Positions 6,093 to 11,729 of a stretch of 11,729 nucleotides of DNA are shown piece after piece. The stretch covers positions 1 to 11,729 of the forward strand of contig RGEC01000056.1 in assembly GCA_009918425.1 (NCBI GenBank), written 5' to 3'. The position numbers and the translations under genes were made by a program. Within the stretch, counting starts at the first letter, position 1, and every line of letters starts with the position of its first letter. Origin of the DNA: Bacteroidota bacterium (GTDB taxonomy: Bacteria > Bacteroidota > Bacteroidia > NS11-12g > UBA955). The notes under the pieces were generated by a model. The model was not told the origin of the DNA. It did no database searches and saw nothing but the letters and a program-made list of their open reading frames with translations.

Positions 6093-8549
6093 TTAAGCCG
6101 GGTCAACATCAAAATCTATCCAAACACCTTTAAAATCAGGCATAGTGATGAGTTTGAGAGACGCATTCCATAGCAATTCCTTCACTTTTGCGGGATCATC
6201 TTTCTTCTTGTCCATTTTCACCATTATCTGCTGCAAATAATAATTACGTACACGACCAATCAAGGGTGCCTGTGGCCCCATTAATCGGTCCTTTAGTGTT
6301 GTTCTCAGCATTTGTGCATAATATCGCGAAGCTTCTTCTGATTTGCGCGCATCTTTGTGTTTCACAGTTATTTTTATAATACGAGAAAAAGGCGGGTATT
6401 GAAACTGCTTTCGCACTTGAATTTCCTGTTCTGTGAGCCCCGTGTAATCGTTATCCAAAACAGCCTGTAAAACGGGATGTGCGGTTTGCCTTGATTGAAT
6501 CATAACCTGCCCCTGCTTGCTGCCCCTGCCGGCTCGCCCAGCTACCTGAAACATTTGCTGAAAAGCGCGTTCATGGGTTCTGAAATCCGGAATATTCAGC
6601 AAAATATCTGCATCGGGAATGGCCACCAGCCCAACATTCTGGAAGTCTAGACCCTTGCTGAGTAACTGGGTACCAACCAGAATATCAATTTCGCCATTGG
6701 TAAAACCATTTAACACCCGTTGAAAATCGCTGCGTTTGCGCATACTCTCCTGGTCAAGGCGCGCAATTTTTGCTGCAGGAAAAATAAGCGACAATTCTTC
6801 CGCTATTCTTTCTGTTCCAAAACCCTTCATAGAAACCGCAGTACTGCCGCAAGCCGGGCAAAGCTGCATGGGAGGCTGCGCATGCGCACAGTAACCGCAG
6901 CGTTGCTGGCCAGTACTTTTGTAGTAGGTGAGCGTTATATCACAATTCACACAATGCGGCGTATATCCGCACATATCGCAGTGGATAAAGGGAACAAATC
7001 CCTTCTTGTTTTGATAGACAATTACCTGACTTTTGGCCTCCAGGCACTCCCCGATTGCCTCGAGCATGTGGCTGTGAAAAGGCCCCTTGGGTTTGTTTTT
7101 TTTACGTCCTTCAGCAGTATTTAACAATAAAATCTGAGGTGCAGGGGTATGAGTAAATCTCTTATTCAGGGTAACCTTTTGCCATCTGCCTTCTGTACAA
7201 AGGTTCCACAATTCATACGATGGTGTTGCACTTCCTGCCAGCACCCTGCAGCCGTGCATATAAGCCAGCTGTATGGCAGCATCACGACCGTGATAGTGAG
7301 GTCTCTTGTCGAATTGTTTAAAACTGTTTTCATGCTCTTCATCAATTACCACTATACCCAGATTCGAGAATGGCGCAAACAATGCTGAGCGGGCTCCTAT
7401 AATAAATCGCACTTCGCCTTTAAGCACCTTTTCATATAATTCTGTGCGCTCGTGACCACTGTAATAGTTATGCCACACACCCATTTCATTGCCAAAATAA
7501 TGTTCCAGACGCGATACCAACTGCTCCGTGAGTGCCACCTCAGGAACGAGCAGCAATGCCTGTTTGCCTGCAGCGAGTGCCTTTTTTATTTGCTGAATGT
7601 ATAGGTAGGTTTTACCACTACCCGTTATCCCATACAACAAAACATTTTTACCTTCCTCAAAAGCAGTATTTACAAGATTATCGGCTACTTTCTGCTCGGC
7701 GTTGAGTTGCAGTTCGTCGGGTTCGGTGACCAGACGCTTCAGCCTGTCAACCTGCCGTCTTTCCAACATGAGCAACCCTTTTTGCACCAGACTTTTAATT
7801 TGCGCTGAATCAATGTTGTGCTTTTCTGTCAGTTCCTTTTTGGTTACGGTACCTTTCCCCATTCCCAGCACAGCCATAATAGCATCTGCCTGTCTGGGCG
7901 CCCGTTTCTCCAGCTGGTTGAGTGTTTCTGTGGCAAATGAAGTATCCTTCCACTGGGGCGATAGTGAAATTATATCTTCCCATTTGGGCTTATAGCGCTC
8001 CGAAATCTCCTCTTTAAGTACAGCAATACCTTTTAAATACAGGCTTTTTATTTGCCTCATCCCACTTTTTTGCCCGAGCATTTCGGCCACTGCATCCGTT
8101 TTAAGTTCTTTTTTCTGCAGAAGGGCGTTGAAAATTAACGATTCCTTTTCATCAAGATCCGGCAAATTTTCAGGATCAAACTCGGGGTGTAATACCAGCA
8201 GGCTCTCACTTTGCAGCCGAAAACCGGCAGGTAAAGCTGCTGCCATTACTTCGCCGGGGTGGCACATGTAATAAGATGAAATCCACTGCCAGAACTGAAG
8301 CTGTAATGGCTGTACAATGGGCTCTTCATCCATAATTTCCAGTAAATAACTTGCGTTATACAGTGACGGCGGATCTTCTGTAAAACGCAGAATTATACCT
8401 GAATACACCTTGCGGGCACCAAACTGTACCACTACGCGCTGTCCCACTTGCAGCAACTCATTCCATTCGTGCGGAACCCTGTATGTATAAGCCTTTGGAA
8501 CCGGCAAAGGCAACAAAACTTCAGCAAAAAGGGTAATCCGTTCCGACAC
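6093..8549 (-). CDS. priA: Primosomal protein N' (PriA), replication-restart DNA helicase
   Basis: The 818-residue superfamily-2 3'-5' helicase reloads the replisome at stalled forks. The N-terminal DNA-binding domain begins FAEVLLPLPVPKAYTYRVP (8-26). A winged-helix region spans roughly 130-275. Helicase motifs are complete: Walker A GITGSGKT (307-314), DEEH (403-406), GSATPS (439-444), GTQLLSKGLDF (626-636) and QVAGRAGRG (668-676). Eight cysteines at 524, 527, 533, 536, 551, 554, 564 and 567 form the two zinc sites between the helicase lobes. The C-terminal domain (about 715-818) ends in DFDVDPA. The length is above E. coli PriA (732), with extra sequence in the winged-helix region. The GTG start at 8549 fits the family N-terminus, and no better ATG is available. 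It lies 40 bases after the UbiA-type gene on the same strand, with a near-consensus -7 box in the gap. Confidence 0.97.
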   Translation of the reverse strand: MSERITLFAEVLLPLPVPKAYTYRVPHEWNELLQVGQRVVVQFGARKVYSGIILRFTEDPPSLYNASYLLEIMDEEPIVQPLQLQFWQWISSYYMCHPGEVMAAALPAGFRLQSESLLVLHPEFDPENLPDLDEKESLIFNALLQKKELKTDAVAEMLGQKSGMRQIKSLYLKGIAVLKEEISERYKPKWEDIISLSPQWKDTSFATETLNQLEKRAPRQADAIMAVLGMGKGTVTKKELTEKHNIDSAQIKSLVQKGLLMLERRQVDRLKRLVTEPDELQLNAEQKVADNLVNTAFEEGKNVLLYGITGSGKTYLYIQQIKKALAAGKQALLLVPEVALTEQLVSRLEHYFGNEMGVWHNYYSGHERTELYEKVLKGEVRFIIGARSALFAPFSNLGIVVIDEEHENSFKQFDKRPHYHGRDAAIQLAYMHGCRVLAGSATPSYELWNLCTEGRWQKVTLNKRFTHTPAPQILLLNTAEGRKKNKPKGPFHSHMLEAIGECLEAKSQVIVYQNKKGFVPFIHCDMCGYTPHCVNCDITLTYYKSTGQQRCGYCAHAQPPMQLCPACGSTAVSMKGFGTERIAEELSLIFPAAKIARLDQESMRKRSDFQRVLNGFTNGEIDILVGTQLLSKGLDFQNVGLVAIPDADILLNIPDFRTHERAFQQMFQVAGRAGRGSKQGQVMIQSRQTAHPVLQAVLDNDYTGLTEQEIQVRKQFQYPPFSRIIKITVKHKDARKSEEASRYYAQMLRTTLKDRLMGPQAPLIGRVRNYYLQQIMVKMDKKKDDPAKVKELLWNASLKLITMPDFKGVWIDFDVDPA

Positions 8550-8553
8550 AGTG

Positions 8554-8561
8554 CGAAGATA
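8554..8561 (-). promoter_or_regulatory. Possible -7 promoter box before priA (TATCTTCG)
   Basis: TATCTTCG differs from TAnnTTTG at one position (T to C). It ends 4 bases before the GTG start of priA, so the transcript would be leaderless or nearly so. It sits in a 40-base gap where I see no convincing terminator, so priA may also be read from the isoprenoid operon upstream. Confidence 0.3.
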
Positions 8562-8589
8562 AACCGCAGTCCTGCTGTTTAAAAAACAA

Positions 8590-9477
8590 TTACATCCACA
8601 ATACCACCACAGGCGAGAGCAGGTGAATAACGATTCCTGCCTTTAAAATGGCATCAACAGAAGGCAACACCTGGCTACCGGAGGCAGTACCTACAATGGC
8701 ACTGACCAAAAAAGAAAGACTTGTAGAAATCAGGCTGACAATACTATAAAACCCGAGACTTTGGTTAAAATTGGCGTTGCCTAAAAACCATAAGCATAGT
8801 GAAAGCACATTCACCGCAAGCAACCATCTTTTGGCAAAACCCGCACCGGTCACTACCACCATGGTAGTGTAACCAAAAATTATATTTCCTTTATTCCCTT
8901 GCAAGTCTTTAACAACTTCACGGGTAAATGCCAGTATAAATAAACTTCCAAGATATAATAGCAACCCGGTATGCATATCTCCAAAATGTAGCCATACTGA
9001 CAACAATGTTGCAACAGCCAGCAAAGAGGCTGACACTTCACGAATCAGGGGTATTTTTTGCAATTTATGGCTGTAGAACCAGGCCATAAAAACAAATGAA
9101 GCCATAAAAAGAAATACCTTGAGCGAAGCCAAAAGTGCCAGCAAAACTGCGATAACATTGAAGGTCACGTAGGTATTCAATACATATTCCTGACCTATAA
9201 GCCGATATAGCGTTGCAAACTTAGAGCGGTTTACCAGATCTTTATCCGCATCATAGAACACATTGATGAGAAATGCACCAGCCACAGTAAAAGCATTGGC
9301 CAGAACAATCAGATGAAGCTTTCTATCCCATAAAACCTGCTCAATCCGGCGGTTTTCACCAAAGATAAAAAATGCCATGATGTACTGTGCAAGCGTAAGC
9401 AACAATACATTATACCAACGCACCGCACCCAGCAGTAAGGTTAGTTTGATCCATTTTTTCCGGCTTGAACCGGCCAT
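8590..9477 (-). CDS. UbiA-family polyprenyltransferase (variant second motif)
   Basis: The 295-residue product is very hydrophobic, with about eight or nine predicted membrane helices. The first Asp motif of the UbiA superfamily, NxxxDxxxD, is present as N72-D76-D80 (INVFYDADKDLVNR). SHKLQKIPLIREV (136-148) matches the loop after the central helices. The second motif region reads TREVVKDLQGNKGN (185-198): R186, K190 and D191 remain, but positions usually acidic (a DxxxD or GD pattern) are G194 and N198. UbiA enzymes transfer a polyprenyl group onto an acceptor within the membrane. Its place directly after mevalonate kinase suggests isoprenoid use, possibly in the style of the geranylgeranylglyceryl-phosphate transferases annotated in Bacteroidota, but the acceptor cannot be told from sequence. 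I chose ATG 9477, 5 bases after the kinase stop; a TTG at 9486 would overlap that stop (TTGA) and add three residues. Confidence 0.85.
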   Translation of the reverse strand: MAGSSRKKWIKLTLLLGAVRWYNVLLLTLAQYIMAFFIFGENRRIEQVLWDRKLHLIVLANAFTVAGAFLINVFYDADKDLVNRSKFATLYRLIGQEYVLNTYVTFNVIAVLLALLASLKVFLFMASFVFMAWFYSHKLQKIPLIREVSASLLAVATLLSVWLHFGDMHTGLLLYLGSLFILAFTREVVKDLQGNKGNIIFGYTTMVVVTGAGFAKRWLLAVNVLSLCLWFLGNANFNQSLGFYSIVSLISTSLSFLVSAIVGTASGSQVLPSVDAILKAGIVIHLLSPVVVLWM

Positions 9478-9482
9478 ATTGT

Positions 9483-10421
9483 TCAAAATTGGTGAATGAC
9501 CTGCAATTTATGCCCTTTTAGCAAATCTTTTGCTTTTTCCAGGTCTTCGGTAAAACCCAGTACAAAACCACCGCCACCGCTTCCGCAGAGTTTCAGATAA
9601 TAAGCATTGGTTTCAATCCCTTTTCTCCATAACGATTCAAATCTATCGGGAATCATGGGTCTGAAATTTTCCAGGAACAGGGCAGATAATTCTTTCAGGT
9701 TATCAAAAAGCGGACGTGTATCTCCCTTAAGGAAGGCTTTTACACATTCATCGTTGTATTTCTTCAGTCGGGTTCTAACGAGGTTTCTGAAACCGTCGTC
9801 TTTTAGCTTTTGTAAAAACAGGGAAACCATACCCTGCGTTTTGCCTGGAGCCCCACTATCCATGAGAAAAATAGCACCTCTTCCCTTTGCATTTTCATCG
9901 GGTATGGCTACGGCACCCAGTTCTGTTTTGCCTTTTACAAGTATGGGCAGATTGAGGTAACAAATGAGAGGATCCAGGCCCGAACTTTTACCGTGGAAAT
10001 AACTTTCCATGCTTGACAGCGTTTGTTTCAGGCGGAGCAATTCGTCATTTTCAGCAACAGCGTCTGCATGGATAGGATTGAGTGCGTATGTATCGTAAAT
10101 CGCTGCTACCAATGCGCCACTGCTGCCTACGCCAAAACCCTGGGGTATGCTGCTGTCGAAATAGAGACCACAGGCAATATCGCTGCTCAGTTTATCAAGA
10201 TTGATTATTTTATTGAGATGATTTTCCGGATTGGAAAGATATTCAAGATACTTATGCAGACTATGGTTACTTTCTTTTTGCTCGGCCGTCATTTCCGCTT
10301 CTGCCATGAGCAGTTTGCCTTTGTAGAAATGGTAAGGGATACTTAAACCCATGGCATTTTCGATGATGCCGTACTCTCCAAACAAGAGAATCTTTGAATA
10401 GTACAGGGTTTCTTTCAGCAT
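9483..10421 (-). CDS. mvk: Mevalonate kinase (GHMP kinase family)
   Basis: Phosphorylates mevalonate to 5-phosphomevalonate with ATP. The 312-residue cytoplasmic protein shows all three GHMP motifs: KILLFGEYGIIENA (10-23) at the N-terminus, the ATP-binding loop PQGFGVGSSGALVAA (93-107), and KLCGSGGGGFVLGF (277-290) near the C-terminus. E139 and D150 (SSGLDP) fit the magnesium ligand and catalytic base. FGEY replaces the FGEH of eukaryotic enzymes. The family also includes phosphomevalonate, galacto- and homoserine kinases; the short length, the SSGLD motif and the mvaD neighbour favour mevalonate kinase. Only 3 bases separate it from the mvaD stop, and its own TGA (9485-9483) is 5 bases from the next gene's ATG, so all three are one operon with close translational spacing. 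Confidence 0.9.
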   Translation of the reverse strand: MLKETLYYSKILLFGEYGIIENAMGLSIPYHFYKGKLLMAEAEMTAEQKESNHSLHKYLEYLSNPENHLNKIINLDKLSSDIACGLYFDSSIPQGFGVGSSGALVAAIYDTYALNPIHADAVAENDELLRLKQTLSSMESYFHGKSSGLDPLICYLNLPILVKGKTELGAVAIPDENAKGRGAIFLMDSGAPGKTQGMVSLFLQKLKDDGFRNLVRTRLKKYNDECVKAFLKGDTRPLFDNLKELSALFLENFRPMIPDRFESLWRKGIETNAYYLKLCGSGGGGFVLGFTEDLEKAKDLLKGHKLQVIHQF

Positions 10422-10424
10422 TTT

Positions 10425-11498
10425 TTATTGAATTGGTATGGGAGCCGAACCGATTGCACTGCAAAAGTACTGCCTGTTCTGACAATAATCTAACAATTGA
10501 CCCTCTATAAAGTTTTTAACCTGTTGATTGTGAATCCCGGGGAACAACAGATGTACGTTGGCGCCTGCATCCAGCGTAAACATAACAGGTATCTTGGTTT
10601 CTTTTCGGAAAGCCCACAAAGCCTCAATTACAGACAGCGTGGCAGGTCGCATCAAGATAAAATAGGGATTGCTCAGCATCATCATGGCATGCAGCTGTAG
10701 TGCTTCCTGTTCTACAATGCGGATAAAATCCGTCATATTACCGGTTTCGAGTGCTGTACAAATTTCGGTTAGATGAAGTGTGGCTTCCTCATACCTGGCC
10801 GAGGCATATGGATTCCCTTTCAGCAGACCATGCCCAACTGTGCTGCTAACCGACTTTTCACCGGCATCTACAATCAGTACGGCATCCATCATATCCGTAA
10901 ATACCTCATGAATATTGGACTTAAAGGGAATAGCGTATTCGTCGTTACTCCCCTTAACCAAAGGATGTGCACCCCAAATGGCGGGCAATTCAAACATACT
11001 GCGGCAAGCACTACCACTGCCAAGGCGGGCTGTTTTACTTATTTTTTCAATACTAACCGGCTGGCCTGTATGCACTTGTTCCAGTTCGGCTAAGCAGCAG
11101 GCCAATGCCCCGAAACCTGAAGCACTGCTGGCAATACCGGTTCCATGGGGAAAGTTATTGGATGTATTGATCTGTAAATAAAATTCCCGCAAAATGGCAT
11201 AATCAGGAAGGATGCGGTTAAAAAAATCGGTGAGTTTGGGAATGAATGATGGTTTGGGTTGTCCTTCAAACAAAAAATCAAATTCAGGTGCACCCGACGT
11301 GTTGGCCCCCAAAACAGAAACTGTGGTTTCGGTATATAAGTCTTTCAGCGTAAAGCTTATACTGGGATTGGCAGGAAGCTGAATACCCTCAGGCTTTTTA
11401 CCCCAATATTTAACGAGGGCTATATTGGATGAACAACGAAAGGTGGATTTCACTTGTTTTTCTCGGTTTTTTTCACTATATTGGTATGACAAACTCAT
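10425..11498 (-). CDS. mvaD: Diphosphomevalonate decarboxylase (GHMP superfamily)
   Basis: Catalyses ATP-dependent decarboxylation of 5-diphosphomevalonate to isopentenyl diphosphate. The 357-residue protein carries family signatures in order: NIALVKYWGK (25-34), PSISFTL (45-51), the ATP loop HGTGIASSASGFGALA (118-133), RLGSGSACRSMF (158-169) and FTLDAGANVHLLFP (307-320) with catalytic D310. DAGAN replaces the DAGPN of many homologues. GHMP relatives that decarboxylate phosphomevalonate instead exist in some archaea and Chloroflexota; sequence alone does not settle this, but the ensemble of motifs is typical of the classical enzyme. ATG 11498 overlaps the TGA of a short upstream frame (ATGA), suggesting translational coupling, and a hairpin lies 2 bases before it in the mRNA. 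Mevalonate kinase follows after 3 bases. Confidence 0.94.
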   Translation of the reverse strand: MSLSYQYSEKNREKQVKSTFRCSSNIALVKYWGKKPEGIQLPANPSISFTLKDLYTETTVSVLGANTSGAPEFDFLFEGQPKPSFIPKLTDFFNRILPDYAILREFYLQINTSNNFPHGTGIASSASGFGALACCLAELEQVHTGQPVSIEKISKTARLGSGSACRSMFELPAIWGAHPLVKGSNDEYAIPFKSNIHEVFTDMMDAVLIVDAGEKSVSSTVGHGLLKGNPYASARYEEATLHLTEICTALETGNMTDFIRIVEQEALQLHAMMMLSNPYFILMRPATLSVIEALWAFRKETKIPVMFTLDAGANVHLLFPGIHNQQVKNFIEGQLLDYCQNRQYFCSAIGSAPIPIQ

Positions 11499-11665
11499 TC
11501 CATGGAATCAATTCCATGTTTTTTGATAGTATTTGGGGAAAAGGCGTATTGATTCTTCAACCAGGCCTCTGGATTTTCGATCCATTGTGCCCGGATCATT
11601 GAGATGAATCCCAACGCTCCAAATAAAATTAAGCTAAGTTGGTGAGTAAGGCGGACCAACTGCAA
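11495..11665 (-). CDS. Short membrane-protein reading frame coupled to mvaD (possibly the 3' part of a frameshifted gene)
   Basis: The frame is open from just after a TGA (11695-11693) to TGA 11497-11495. From TTG 11665 it gives 56 residues: MQLVRLTHQ, a hydrophobic run LSLILFGALGFISMI (one membrane helix), then RAQWIENPEAWLKNQ and a tail ending KKHGIDSME. Its stop overlaps the mvaD start as ATGA, the usual sign of coupled operon genes, which is the main support for it being real. No ATG lies ahead of the helix in frame (first ATG 11599). The residues before the TTG (NFARIFTYP) also read like protein, and joining them to the frame upstream by one extra A would give a continuous product. So it is a small TTG-started gene, or the end of a gene broken by a one-base indel or sequencing error. 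I recognise no family. Confidence 0.45.
   Translation of the reverse strand: MQLVRLTHQLSLILFGALGFISMIRAQWIENPEAWLKNQYAFSPNTIKKHGIDSME
11497..11518 (-). promoter_or_regulatory. Palindrome and hairpin overlapping the mvaD start codon
   Basis: ATTCCATGGAAT (11497-11508) is a perfect 12-base palindrome that includes two bases of the mvaD start codon. CATGGAAT (11501-11508) also pairs with ATTCCATG (11511-11518) across two bases, so the mRNA can form a 7-8 bp stem ending two bases before the mvaD AUG. A ribosome finishing the upstream short frame would pass through and open it. Function is inference. Confidence 0.35.
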
Positions 11666-11729
11666 TGGGTATGTAAATATGCGGGCAAAGTTTCAATGGC
11701 AATGCGCTCTTGAATCATGGTGTCACGGT
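11666..11729 (-). other. Window edge: second open frame running in from outside
   Basis: A minus-strand frame enters at 11727 (RDTMIQERIAIETLPA) and stops at TAA 11631-11629, overlapping the short membrane-protein frame. It has an ATG at 11718. It may be the C-terminus of an upstream gene, or the N-terminal part of the same gene as the membrane frame, shifted at the A-run 11691-11693. Too short to decide. Confidence 0.2.

Noticed and set aside
8562..8580. GCAG-TC-CTGC inverted repeat between the UbiA-type gene and priA
   Set aside because: Only a 4 bp stem with a 2-base loop and no T-run after it on the minus strand, so not a credible terminator.
10497..11181. Plus-strand frames of 67-106 codons opposite mvaD
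   Set aside because: MvaD has every family signature in order; the opposite frames show no family pattern and overlap one another.
11518..11604. Plus-strand 28-codon frame starting MFFDSIWGKG
   Set aside because: Very short, without context or promoter, and opposite the better-supported frame that overlaps the mvaD start.
1..11729. Mobile elements, CRISPR arrays, tRNA or rRNA genes
   Set aside because: I saw no transposase or integrase motifs, no regularly spaced repeats and no cloverleaf-like sequences; the genes are packed without room for them.

Overview
The window looks like chromosomal DNA of a free-living member of the Bacteroidota. Four things point there: two secreted proteins of the gliding/type IX secretion (T9SS) kind, one with an N-terminal HIVGGE-type domain and one ending in a CHU_C-like sorting domain; promoter -7 boxes that fit the Bacteroidota consensus TAnnTTTG; a DinB with the long C-terminal tail I associate with this phylum; and a mevalonate-pathway cluster next to a UbiA-family prenyltransferase. 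The class within the phylum cannot be fixed from these data. I see no tRNA, rRNA, CRISPR array, insertion sequence or phage gene. Coding density is very high and no stretch over 300 bases lacks a gene.

Layout. Left end, minus strand: a partial gene for a large secreted PKD-containing surface protein whose 3' end lies outside the window. A 173-base divergent spacer with a dyad-symmetric element separates it from a plus-strand series: DNA polymerase IV (dinB), a YitT-family membrane protein, a small T9SS-exported PKD-like protein, and an OsmC-family protein. OsmC meets a minus-strand gene tail to tail, with stop codons overlapping by 4 bases. The rest of the window is minus strand. In transcription order from the right end: a short membrane-protein reading frame, diphosphomevalonate decarboxylase (mvaD), mevalonate kinase, a UbiA-family prenyltransferase, the primosomal helicase PriA, and 4-hydroxyphenylpyruvate dioxygenase (hpd).

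How they work together. Mevalonate kinase and MvaD are the first and last ATP-dependent steps from mevalonate to isopentenyl diphosphate. The UbiA-type enzyme would use the resulting polyprenyl diphosphate, so these three form a coherent isoprenoid operon with 3-5 base gaps. A short membrane-protein frame is joined to mvaD by an ATGA overlap. PriA (replication restart) and DinB (translesion synthesis) are housekeeping DNA-repair genes. Hpd belongs to tyrosine breakdown, and none of its pathway partners is in view.

Most of the window is ordinary. The points worth a second look are the small, possibly frameshifted membrane-protein frame coupled to mvaD, the hairpin at the mvaD start codon, the degenerate second aspartate motif in the UbiA protein, and exact or near-consensus -7 boxes placed so close to start codons that the transcripts would be almost leaderless.
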